Positions 21,935 through 28,424 of a stretch of DNA of 28,424 nucleotides are shown here, piece by piece. How positions within the stretch are numbered: position 1 is the first letter of the stretch; each line of letters begins with the position of its first letter. The DNA lies in assembly GCA_035507915.1 (NCBI GenBank), contig DATJNS010000136.1:1-28424 (forward strand), read 5' to 3'. A program made the translations under genes and the position numbers. Source of the stretch: JACQAI01 sp035507915 (GTDB taxonomy: Bacteria > Pseudomonadota > Alphaproteobacteria > Elsterales > Elsteraceae). The notes under the pieces are model-generated. The model searched no databases and was not told where the DNA came from. It was given only the letters and a program-made list of their open reading frames with translations.

Positions 21935-22767
21935 GGCGCGGCGCCCCCGTCCGCGATCGGGCGGTCGCCCGGGAGCACGCCGTCGGGCTCGATGTCCGGC
22001 TGGCGCTCGAGCGCGGCGTAATACGGCGTGAAGTCCGGACGCGTCGCCTCGAACAGCTGATCGTAGCCGTCGATCACGAAATACGTCTCCTGGACGTCGT
22101 CGATGCGGTAGCGCGTGCGCATGATCCGCATCAGATCGAAGGCGAGCCGCCGCGGCCGGTCGCTGTCGAGCGCGTAGATCGACTCGGCGCGGCTCGACAC
22201 GATGCCGGACCCGTAGATGCGCAGGCCGCGACCGGTGCGCACCAGCCCGAACTCCACGGTGTACCAGTAGAGCCGCGCCAGATGGTGCAGACTGCCGAGC
22301 CCGAGCGCCTTGAGGCCGCCCTTGCCGTAGGCCTGCATGTAGTCGGCGAACACCGGGTTCACCAACATGGGGACGTGGCCGAAGATGTCGTGGAAGACGT
22401 CGGGTTCCTCGATGTAGTCGAGCTGGTCGGGACGGCGGATGAAGCAGGTCGACGGGAAGCGCCGGTTGGCCAGATGCTCGAAGAAGATCGCGTCGGGCAC
22501 CAAGCCGGGCACCGCGACGATGCGCCAGCCGGTCGCGCGGTCGAGCACCTCGTTGAGCCGCCGGAAGTCCGGGATGCCGTCGGCCGTGACCTTGAACGCG
22601 TCGAGGCCGGCAAGAAACTCCGGCGCGGCGCGGTCGGCCAGCACCGCGGCCTGGCGATGGAACAGCGTCCGCCAGAGCCCATGCTGCTCGGGGCCGTAGC
22701 CCGCCCAGTCCTGCGCGATCGCGTGGTCGGCGGCCGGGGAAGCGGCGCGCGGTGCGGATCCGTCCAT
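21931..22767 (-). CDS. phhA: Phenylalanine 4-monooxygenase (phenylalanine hydroxylase)
   Basis: A 278-residue, non-haem iron, pterin-dependent aromatic amino acid hydroxylase that converts phenylalanine to tyrosine. The iron ligands are all present: His126 and His131 in F-H-D-I-F-G-H-V-P and Glu172 in Y-W-Y-T-V-E-F-G-L-V. The offset of twelve from the Chromobacterium enzyme (138, 143, 184) agrees with its shorter N-terminus. S-T-C-F-I-R-R-P near 106-113 and Y-F-V-I-D-G-Y near the end also match. The protein is the single-domain bacterial form without the regulatory ACT domain. The start is the ATG at 22767. No strong ribosome binding site is seen, and upstream in-frame ATG-less extensions are possible. 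No pterin-carbinolamine dehydratase gene (phhB) is adjacent, unlike in pseudomonads. Confidence 0.95.
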   Translation of the reverse strand: MDGSAPRAASPAADHAIAQDWAGYGPEQHGLWRTLFHRQAAVLADRAAPEFLAGLDAFKVTADGIPDFRRLNEVLDRATGWRIVAVPGLVPDAIFFEHLANRRFPSTCFIRRPDQLDYIEEPDVFHDIFGHVPMLVNPVFADYMQAYGKGGLKALGLGSLHHLARLYWYTVEFGLVRTGRGLRIYGSGIVSSRAESIYALDSDRPRRLAFDLMRIMRTRYRIDDVQETYFVIDGYDQLFEATRPDFTPYYAALERQPDIEPDGVLPGDRPIADGGAAP

Positions 22768-22886
22768 GACAAGACAAGTACGGTCCGGCCTCCCGGCGCG
22801 CAAGGCCGACTCGCGTAAGGCGGCACCGCGGCTTGCGCCGCCGCCCGGCGCGCCGTCTACTGCGGCCCGGCGAGGAGATGGCACCG

Positions 22887-23255
22887 ATGCGGTGCGGACC
22901 GACCGCGAGATTGGCGCTGCTCGGCGGCGTGCTGCTTGCGGCGACCGCCGCCGACGCGGCGGCCCAAAGCCGCGATCCGGTGATCACGGCGCCGCTGCCG
23001 ATCACCCCACCCGCGCCCGAACCGGCGGACGCGCCGCGTCAGCCGATCGGCGCGCCCGTGTTCGTCCCGCCCGGCCCCGCACCCTATTATGCTGCGCCGC
23101 AAACCCCGAGCGGCCCGGGCTACCCGGGGCCGAATCCCCCGGGGGCCGGCGCCCCCGGCGCGACCGGCCCGACGATCGGCCGGCGCGATTGCCTCCAGTA
23201 TGCCCCGGCCTACGACGAGGCCGGCCGGTTCCTCGCCAACGTGTGCGTCCGCTGA
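22887..23255 (+). CDS. Small secreted proline/glycine-rich protein
   Basis: A 122-residue protein of no family that I recognise. It has a clear Sec signal peptide: basic start, hydrophobic run L-A-L-L-G-G-V-L-L-A-A-T-A-A, cleavage likely after A-A-A-Q at about 27. The mature part is rich in proline, glycine and alanine (about 33-97), ending in a compact tail with Cys102 and Cys120 that could form a disulfide. The tail contains Y-D-E-A-G-R-F-L, similar to the first YD repeat of the PGYG protein (Y-D-R-T-G-R-F-L-G). The ATG at 22887 is favoured because GAGGAG lies nine bases upstream; the ATG at 22878 directly abuts that site. It is divergent from phhA. A periplasmic or surface location is likely. 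Confidence 0.65.
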   Translation: MRCGPTARLALLGGVLLAATAADAAAQSRDPVITAPLPITPPAPEPADAPRQPIGAPVFVPPGPAPYYAAPQTPSGPGYPGPNPPGAGAPGATGPTIGRRDCLQYAPAYDEAGRFLANVCVR

Positions 23256-23271
23256 GCCTGCCGCCGTCGGG

Positions 23272-23300
23272 TTGCGCCGCCGCGGTTTTGCCCGTACATA
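23272..23300 (+). promoter_or_regulatory. Possible promoter of secD
   Basis: TTGCGC (23272-23277) and TACATA (23295-23300) have the ideal 17-base spacing in the 123-base gap before secD. Each element matches the sigma-70 consensus at about three of six positions. Confidence 0.35.
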
Positions 23301-23307
23301 CAGACCC

Positions 23308-23323
23308 CGCGCCGAGGGGCGCG
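23308..23323 (+). other. Leader hairpin before secD
   Basis: CGCGCC-GAGG-GGCGCG forms a six-pair stem with a tetraloop just after the putative promoter. It could end transcription from the preceding gene or fold in the secD leader. There is no T run. Confidence 0.35.
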
Positions 23324-23338
23324 CGTGGGGGCCACCCC

Positions 23339-23360
23339 AAGGACCCTCGAAGGACCCTCG
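23339..23360 (+). repeat. Two perfect 11-bp tandem copies upstream of secD
   Basis: AAGGACCCTCG occurs twice head to tail (23339-23349 and 23350-23360), followed by a partial third copy. Each carries AAGGA, but the nearest is about 20 bases from the secD ATG, too far for a normal ribosome binding site. Confidence 0.6.
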
Positions 23361-23378
23361 AGAGACCCAGCCGAAACG

Positions 23379-24956
23379 ATGCACTACACCCGCTGGCAGA
23401 TCGTCATGATCCTCGCGGTCTGCGCGTTCGGCATCCTGTTCACGGTCCCGAACGCGTTCAGTCCGGCCATGCTCGCCGACTGGCCGCTGCAGCGGCAGAT
23501 CCACCTCGGGCTCGATCTCAAGGGCGGCACCTACCTCCTGATGGAGGTCGACCTCCAGACGGTCGAGCACGAGCGTCTCGACAGCAGCCTCGATACCGTG
23601 CGCAACAAGCTGCGCACGCTCGACGTCGGCTACACCAACCTCGAGGTGCGCGACAAGGCGATCCGGCTGCAGCTGCGCGAGCCGGAGCGCGCGGCGGATA
23701 TCGGCAAGCAGCTGCGCGACACGCTGTCCGAGGGCCTGACCGACGACTATCAGGTGACGACGACGCCCGATGGATCGATCGCGCTCGGCATGACGGAGGC
23801 GAGCCTGCGTCAGCTCGCTACCCAGGTGATCGAGCAATCGATCGAGATCGTGCGCCGGCGGGTCGACGAGACCGGCGTCGTCGAGCCGACCATCGCACGC
23901 CAGGGCGCCGACCGCATTCTCGTGCAGCTGCCCGGCATTCAGGACCCCGAGCGCGTCAAACGGCTCCTCGGCACCACCGCCAAGATGACGTTCCGCCTGC
24001 TCAGCCCCGAGCCGGTGCCGCTCAACGGCCGGGCGCCGCCCGGCACCGACATCCTGCCGTCGACCAACGAGACCGGTCCGGACGGCAAGCCGCGCCTGTT
24101 CCTGGTGCGCAAACGCATCGAGGTCGACGGCGGCAACCTCACCAACGCCACCGCGGGCTTGAACCAGCAGACCGGCGAGTGGGTCGTCAATTTCGCCTTC
24201 GACAGCCAGGGGGCTCGGCGCTTCGGCCAGGTCACCGAGGCGAACGTCGGCAAGCCGTTCGCGATCGTGCTCGACAACAAGGTGATCAGCGCGCCGGTGA
24301 TCCGCGAGCCGATCACCGGCGGACGCGGCCAGATCAGCGGCCGCTTCACCGCCGCCTCCGCCAACGACCTCGCGGTGCTGCTGCGCGCGGGCGCGCTGCC
24401 GGCGCCGCTCAAGACCATCGAGGAGCGCACGGTCGGTCCCGATCTCGGCGCCGACTCGATCCGCGCCGGCATCTACTCGTGCGTGACCGGGCTGTTGCTC
24501 GTGATGGGCTTCATGATGCTGGCCTACGGGTTGTTCGGCATATTTGCCGCGCTCGCGGTGCTCATCAACCTCGCGCTCCTGCTCGGTCTGCTGTCGCTGC
24601 TCCAGGCGACGCTGACCTTGCCCGGCATCGTCGGCATCCTGCTGACCATCGGCATGTCGGTCGACGCCAACGTGCTGATCAACGAGCGCATCCGCGAAGA
24701 GACCCGGAAAGGCCGGCTGCCGATCGGCGCGATGCAGACGGGCTTTTCGCGCGCCTTCGGCACCATCCTGGACGCCAATCTCACCACCCTGATCAAGATG
24801 ATGATCCTGTTCGTGCTCGGCTCGGGTCCGGTCAGGGGCTTCGCCGTCACCATCAGCCTCGGCATCATGACCTCGATGTTCACCGCGATCGTGTTCGTGC
24901 GCATGCTGATGGCGGTGTGGCTGCGCCGCACGCGCCCGAAGCTGCTGCCGGTCTAG
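23379..24956 (+). CDS. secD: Protein translocase subunit SecD
   Basis: A 525-residue inner-membrane protein of the SecDF complex, which uses the proton gradient to help pull preproteins across the Sec channel. An N-terminal membrane segment (about 8-28) is followed by G-L-D-L-K-G-G-T-Y-L-L. A large periplasmic domain extends to about residue 350. The C-terminal RND-type domain starts with S-I-R-A-G-I and includes G-M-S-V-D-A-N-V-L-I-N-E-R-I-R-E-E, whose Asp and Arg belong to the proton path. Five further membrane segments are visible. The ATG at 23379 is chosen because it starts immediately before the first membrane helix. No yajC gene precedes it, unlike the usual yajC-secD-secF order. secF follows after 13 bases. 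Confidence 0.96.
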   Translation: MHYTRWQIVMILAVCAFGILFTVPNAFSPAMLADWPLQRQIHLGLDLKGGTYLLMEVDLQTVEHERLDSSLDTVRNKLRTLDVGYTNLEVRDKAIRLQLREPERAADIGKQLRDTLSEGLTDDYQVTTTPDGSIALGMTEASLRQLATQVIEQSIEIVRRRVDETGVVEPTIARQGADRILVQLPGIQDPERVKRLLGTTAKMTFRLLSPEPVPLNGRAPPGTDILPSTNETGPDGKPRLFLVRKRIEVDGGNLTNATAGLNQQTGEWVVNFAFDSQGARRFGQVTEANVGKPFAIVLDNKVISAPVIREPITGGRGQISGRFTAASANDLAVLLRAGALPAPLKTIEERTVGPDLGADSIRAGIYSCVTGLLLVMGFMMLAYGLFGIFAALAVLINLALLLGLLSLLQATLTLPGIVGILLTIGMSVDANVLINERIREETRKGRLPIGAMQTGFSRAFGTILDANLTTLIKMMILFVLGSGPVRGFAVTISLGIMTSMFTAIVFVRMLMAVWLRRTRPKLLPV

Positions 24957-24969
24957 GAGAGCGACGCCG

Positions 24970-25917
24970 ATGTGGCGCTTCCGCCTGGTTCCCGACGGGA
25001 CCCGTATCCAGTTCATGAAGGGCCGCATCGCCGGGCTCGTCACCTCGGCGGTGCTGAGCACGCTCTCGATCGTGCTGTTCATCTATCCCGGACTCAACTA
25101 CGGCATCGACTTCAAGGGCGGCATCGTGATGGAGATCCGCACGCCCGGGCCGGCGGATTTCGGCAAGCTGCGCAGCGATCTCGAGGCGCTCAAACTCGGC
25201 GCGGTCGGCCTGCAACAGTTCGGCTCGGCGCAGGACGTGCTGATCCGCCTCGATCGCCAGCCCGGCGACGACAGCGCCCAGCAGGTGGCGGTCGCCAAGG
25301 TGCGCGGCACCCTCGCCAAGGACTTCCCGAACACCGAGGTGCGCCGGGTCGATGCGGTCGGCGCGACGGTCAGCGGCGAGCTGTTTCGCGACGGCATGAC
25401 GGCGCTCAGCCTCGCGCTGGTCGCCATGCTGATCTACATCTGGTTCCGCTTCGAGTGGCAGTTCGGCGTCGGCGCCGTCGCGACCTTGGTGCTCGACATG
25501 ACCAAGATCGTCGGGCTCTACGCGCTCACCCAGTTCCAGTTCAATCTGACGGGGATCGTCGCGATCCTCACCATCATGGGCTACTCGATCAACGACAAGG
25601 TCGTGGTGTACGACCGCGTGCGCGAGAACCTGCGGCTCTACAAGGGCCTGGGGCTGCGCGAGCTGATCGACCTGTCGATCAACGAGACGCTCAACCGAAC
25701 CATCATGACCTCGATGACGGTGTTCCTCGCCACCCTGCCGCTGGCGCTGTTCGCCGGCGAGGCGCTGCGCGACTTCGCCATCGTGCTGCTGCTCGGCATC
25801 GTGATCGGCACCTCGTCGTCGATCTTCATCGCCGCGCCGATCCTCCTGTTCCTGGGTCAGCGGGCCCTGAGGCCGGGCGCGCCGGCCCGCACCGCCGCCA
25901 GCGAGCCGGCGCAGTAA
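24970..25917 (+). CDS. secF: Protein translocase subunit SecF
   Basis: A 315-residue partner of SecD in the inner membrane. The order is the expected one: a first membrane segment (about 20-38), G-I-D-F-K-G-G-I near 45-52, a small periplasmic domain, and then five membrane segments. The conserved cytoplasmic-side motif M-G-Y-S-I-N-D-K-V-V-V-Y-D-R-V-R-E-N is present. The start is supported by AGGAGAG about eight bases before the ATG. The tail is Ala/Pro-rich and ends A-S-E-P-A-Q. It is separated by only 13 bases from secD and converges on the adaptor gene with a 19-base gap that contains no obvious terminator. Confidence 0.96.
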   Translation: MWRFRLVPDGTRIQFMKGRIAGLVTSAVLSTLSIVLFIYPGLNYGIDFKGGIVMEIRTPGPADFGKLRSDLEALKLGAVGLQQFGSAQDVLIRLDRQPGDDSAQQVAVAKVRGTLAKDFPNTEVRRVDAVGATVSGELFRDGMTALSLALVAMLIYIWFRFEWQFGVGAVATLVLDMTKIVGLYALTQFQFNLTGIVAILTIMGYSINDKVVVYDRVRENLRLYKGLGLRELIDLSINETLNRTIMTSMTVFLATLPLALFAGEALRDFAIVLLLGIVIGTSSSIFIAAPILLFLGQRALRPGAPARTAASEPAQ

Positions 25918-25936
25918 ACCGTCCCGCTGTCACATC

Positions 25937-27253
25937 TCATTCGGGGTGCGCGGCGCGGTCGATGAACAGGGCGCCCGCGTCGACGATACGCTCGCCGGGC
26001 TGGAGACCCGACAGCACCTGCACCATCCGCTGGTCGTGCACGCCGGTCTTGATCGTGCGCACGGCGAAGCGGTTCTCGCCGCGCTGGACCCAGACCCGCA
26101 CCGCATCGGCCTCGTGGATCAGCGCCGCGTCCGGGACGGCGGGCGACTCGACGGCGGGCCCGACGGCGATCGAGAACTCGGCGAACATCTCGGGTTTGAG
26201 CAGGCCGTCCGGATTGGCCATCTCCGCCCGCACCGGCAGCCGTCGCGTCGTCGGATCGATCGTCGACCCGACGCCGATGATGGTCGCGTCGAAGGTGCGC
26301 CCCGGGAACGCCAGCACCGTCACCGACACGTGCTGCCCCAGCTTGACGTAGGGCACGTCGGCTTCGCGGACGCTGGCGACCAGCCACACGGTCGACAGAT
26401 CGCCCAGCACGAAGACCGGGTCGGTCGCGGCGGCGGTGATGTATTGCCCCGGACCGACCTTGCGCTGCACGACGACGCCGCTGATCGGCGCCGTGATGTC
26501 GGTGCTGGCGTCGATCGCCTGCCGGCTCTCGAGCTGGGCGACGTCGGTCGGGCGTTTGCCCAGGATGACGAGCCGGTTGCGCACCGCGGCGAGCGCGATC
26601 TCGGCGCTGCGCTGGTCGCTGCGCGCGCCGGCGAGATCGGCCTGGGCCTGCTGCCAATCCTTGAGCGCCGCCCCCTTGGCCTCGTAGAGCTCGTGCTCGC
26701 GGGTCTCGGCGGCGGCCAAGAGACGCACCTGCGATTTCGCCTTGTCGACGCCGGCGGCCGCCGTCGTCAGATCGTTGGCGGCCTGGACCATGTCGGGCGT
26801 CTCGATGCGCATCAGGGGCGCGCCGCGCGCGACGTAGTCGCCCGAGTCGGCGAACGTCCGGATCACGCGCGCGGTGCTGTACTGCGAGAACACCGGCGTC
26901 GACTTGTTCTCGTCGAGCGCGATCTTGCCTTCCGCCTGGCGGACCGGCTGGAACTGCAGCAGACGGACCGGCGCGATGGTCAGGCTGCGGCTCTGGGCCC
27001 CGGTGACGACGAACTCGTCCGCCGCGACCGGCGCTCGCTCCGCCGGGGCCACCGCGACTTTGCGGGCGGCGCGCAGCTCGAGCACGTGATAGGCGGCAAC
27101 GCCGGCGACGGCGAGCAGAACGAACGGCGCCGCCCAAACGAGCGGCCGCAGCCACGTCGTCGCCTTGCTCCACCGCACGATCGGCGAGACCGGCGGCAGA
27201 TGCGCGACGTCAGTGGACGACTTCGTCGTCGAGACGGAGGTCATGCTCTCCAC
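25937..27253 (-). CDS. RND efflux periplasmic adaptor (HlyD/CusB-like)
   Basis: A 438-residue membrane fusion protein that would bridge an inner-membrane RND pump and an outer-membrane channel. One membrane anchor lies near residues 36-55 (L-V-W-A-A-P-F-V-L-L-A-V-A-G). A barrel-sandwich half-motif contains F-A-D-S-G-D-Y-V-A-R-G. A long alpha-helical hairpin rich in Ala, Gln and Glu spans roughly 155-225. The second half-motif is I-T-A-P-I-S-G-V-V-V-Q-R-K-V-G-P-G-Q-Y, followed by beta-barrel and membrane-proximal domains. The closest style is the heavy-metal CzcB/CusB branch. The GTG at 27253 has GGGAG seven bases upstream; an ATG three codons later is an alternative. No RND pump gene follows it. 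An outer-membrane protein gene lies upstream on the same strand, with a strong hairpin between them. Confidence 0.9.
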   Translation of the reverse strand: MESMTSVSTTKSSTDVAHLPPVSPIVRWSKATTWLRPLVWAAPFVLLAVAGVAAYHVLELRAARKVAVAPAERAPVAADEFVVTGAQSRSLTIAPVRLLQFQPVRQAEGKIALDENKSTPVFSQYSTARVIRTFADSGDYVARGAPLMRIETPDMVQAANDLTTAAAGVDKAKSQVRLLAAAETREHELYEAKGAALKDWQQAQADLAGARSDQRSAEIALAAVRNRLVILGKRPTDVAQLESRQAIDASTDITAPISGVVVQRKVGPGQYITAAATDPVFVLGDLSTVWLVASVREADVPYVKLGQHVSVTVLAFPGRTFDATIIGVGSTIDPTTRRLPVRAEMANPDGLLKPEMFAEFSIAVGPAVESPAVPDAALIHEADAVRVWVQRGENRFAVRTIKTGVHDQRMVQVLSGLQPGERIVDAGALFIDRAAHPE

Positions 27254-27268
27254 GCCCGATCTCCCGAT

Positions 27269-27306
27269 CGATCCGGATCGCCGCGTCGACGATCCTTCGG
27301 ATCGTC
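27269..27306. promoter_or_regulatory. Two adjacent palindromes upstream of the adaptor gene
   Basis: CGATCCGGATCG (27269-27280) is a perfect 12-bp palindrome. GACGATCC-TTC-GGATCGTC (27288-27306) is an 8-bp inverted repeat with a three-base centre. They lie 16 to 53 bases before the adaptor start and could be operators or leader hairpins. They share CGATCC/GGATCG arms with the palindrome at 9072-9087 but with other spacings. Confidence 0.4.
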
Positions 27307-27339
27307 AAGAACGAGCCTCCGGCTGAACACGAAGAAGGA

Positions 27340-27387
27340 GGGGTTGCGCGCCTCCCGGCCGAGCCGGCAAGGAGGACGCGCAACCCC
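27340..27387 (-). terminator. Strong composite hairpin after the outer-membrane gene
   Basis: GGGGTTGCGCGCCTCC (27340-27355) pairs with GGAGGACGCGCAACCCC (27371-27387) with one bulged base. Inside the loop a second small stem, CCGGC-CGA-GCCGG, can form. In the direction of the outer-membrane gene the stem is followed by TCCTTCTTC, so it is a credible intrinsic terminator. It would separate that transcript from the adaptor gene. Confidence 0.7.
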
Positions 27388-27400
27388 GAGGCACCCACGC

Positions 27401-28424
27401 TTAGAACTTCCAGATGATGTCCGCTGCGGCGATGAATGCGTTGAAGTGGTTGGGCGCGACGCCTGCGTTGGCGTCACCGTTGAACGCCGGCCGGTCGAGC
27501 GCGGCGTACCAGGTGAACTCCGGACGGATGTAGACCTGCGGCGAGAACCAGTGCTGCCAGCCGATCCCGAAGTCGACGTAGCGGTCCTTCGTGCCGGTGC
27601 GCTGGCCCTGCATGTCGTCGAAGAACTCCGACCGGAACGAGATGTTGTCGAGATCCGACCAGCGGTAGTTCGTGTATTGCAGGAAGGTGAGCGAGCGCGA
27701 GGTGCACGACAGCTCGGTGTTGCTGCCGCAGTGCGCGGCGTTCGGCGCGTTGAACAGGAAGCCGTTCTGCGGCGAGAACGGCGTGCCGCCGTTGGCGATC
27801 CAGCCCTGCACGTTCGGGTTGTCGATGTTCGGCACGTGGTTCTCGGAGAGGGTGTAGGCCTCGGTCGAGATGTGCCATTTGTCGTTGAACTTGTGATAGT
27901 AGGTGCCGCCGGTCCATTGCAGGTTGTTGTAGCCGTATGTGCCGTCGTTGAGCGCATCGGCGCACAGGTAGATGTTGTCGTTGCCGCTGTCGGTCGTATA
28001 GCGCAGACAGCCGGTGAACGACGGCTGGTTGCCCGGATCCTTCAGGTAGGTCGAGCCCGGATAGAGCGGGTTCGGGTCGAGGTTGGGCTCTCTCTGGCCG
28101 TAGTTCCACGGCGCGGTGTCGCTGCCCAAGGTCACGCCGAACTGCACGAAGAAGTTCTTGGTCACCGCCTGGGTCGCTTGCAGGCCGGTGTTCGTGTAGT
28201 TGTCGTAGCCGTAGGTCAGCGAGTGCGAATACATGTAGTTGTTCGGCGCGAGCTGGGCCTCGATGTCGGGCAGCGAGATGAAACGGCCGAGACGCAGCAG
28301 CAGGCCCTCGAGCGGGGCCGGGATGTAGAGCTCGCCGTACACCATCGGGAAGTCGTAGCCGTTGACGCTGTTGTGGCGCAGCAGCTGCTCGCTCGCGATG
28401 CCGAAGGCGGTGGTGTAGCGATAG
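27401..28424 (-). CDS. Outer-membrane beta-barrel protein (porin), 5' end outside window
   Basis: The last 340 codons of a gene that stays open to the right edge; its start and signal peptide lie beyond 28424. The sequence has the alternating hydrophobic/polar strands and aromatic girdles of an outer-membrane beta-barrel. It contains many Asn, Gly, Tyr and Trp residues and ends in I-I-W-K-F, a C-terminal phenylalanine typical of BAM-complex substrates. L-L-R-L-G-R-F-I-S-L-P-D-I-E-A near the beginning and long turn regions resemble the BBP2 / OmpL-like beta-barrel porin group. Three cysteines in the middle (after F-T-G, Y-L and A-H) are unusual for porins and may form a disulfide in an extracellular loop. 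I cannot name the solute. Confidence 0.8.
   Translation of the reverse strand, partial: YRYTTAFGIASEQLLRHNSVNGYDFPMVYGELYIPAPLEGLLLRLGRFISLPDIEAQLAPNNYMYSHSLTYGYDNYTNTGLQATQAVTKNFFVQFGVTLGSDTAPWNYGQREPNLDPNPLYPGSTYLKDPGNQPSFTGCLRYTTDSGNDNIYLCADALNDGTYGYNNLQWTGGTYYHKFNDKWHISTEAYTLSENHVPNIDNPNVQGWIANGGTPFSPQNGFLFNAPNAAHCGSNTELSCTSRSLTFLQYTNYRWSDLDNISFRSEFFDDMQGQRTGTKDRYVDFGIGWQHWFSPQVYIRPEFTWYAALDRPAFNGDANAGVAPNHFNAFIAAADIIWKF

Noticed and set aside
9072..27306. Three palindromes sharing CGATCC/GGATCG arms (9072, 27269, 27288) as one regulon motif
   Set aside because: The central spacings differ (4, 0 and 3 bases), which does not fit one dimeric operator; GATC-rich palindromes are expected by chance at this base composition.

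Overview
This is a GC-rich, densely coded bacterial chromosome segment with 23 protein genes or gene remnants. I see no rRNA, tRNA, CRISPR array, transposase or phage gene. Several features point to an alphaproteobacterium, probably of the Bradyrhizobium/Reyranella/Rhodospirillales type: a tripartite-tricarboxylate (Bug/TctC) receptor, paired Mo-hydroxylase large subunits, an LdtR-like MarR regulator beside rlpA, a TTAACCAT (CtrA half-site-like) motif, and a dispersed inverted repeat of the kind that yields artefactual 'ERSDEAI' peptides. The placement is inferred from gene content, not from a phylogenetic marker.

Layout. 58-1737 (+): a SnoaL/NTF2-like protein and an MFS carrier, separated by the dispersed inverted repeat. 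1720-9057 (-): a tightly coupled catabolic operon, in transcription order Mo-hydroxylase A, Mo-hydroxylase B, acyl-CoA ligase, quinone oxidoreductase. The first two junctions are 4-bp stop/start overlaps. The ligase carries an in-frame TAA that removes the C-terminal catalytic lysine segment. 9169-10137 (+): a Bug-type solute receptor, divergent from the operon across a palindromic spacer. 10214-11133 (+): an LdtR-like MarR regulator translationally coupled to an RlpA-like lipoprotein. 11244-12314 (-): galactose mutarotase, divergent from a dienelactone hydrolase (12433-13155, +).

13257-17315 (+): a likely catabolic cassette of two different Gfo/Idh/MocA dehydrogenases, a luciferase-type flavin monooxygenase and a class II aldolase. 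17385-19268 (+): Kup potassium transporter. 19339-20064 (+): an unusual exported protein with 17 YG units followed by three YD repeats in an exact 20-residue period. 20180-21109 (+) DHH phosphoesterase, convergent on 21143-22767 (-), phenylalanine hydroxylase overlapping a PPK2 polyphosphate kinase. 22887-23255 (+): a small proline-rich secreted protein. 23379-25917 (+): secD-secF. 25937-28424 (-): an RND-type periplasmic adaptor and an outer-membrane beta-barrel protein that runs off the right edge.

How the parts fit. The left third looks like uptake and oxidation of an organic acid or (hetero)aromatic compound: Bug receptor and MFS carrier for transport, Mo-hydroxylases for hydroxylation, ligase for CoA activation. 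The middle looks like sugar or polyol oxidation followed by aldol cleavage. The right third is mainly envelope and housekeeping. The observations I rate highest are the nonsense codon in the ligase, the PGYG/YD-repeat protein, the two-dehydrogenase/monooxygenase/aldolase cassette, and the phhA-PPK2 overlap facing a DHH phosphatase.
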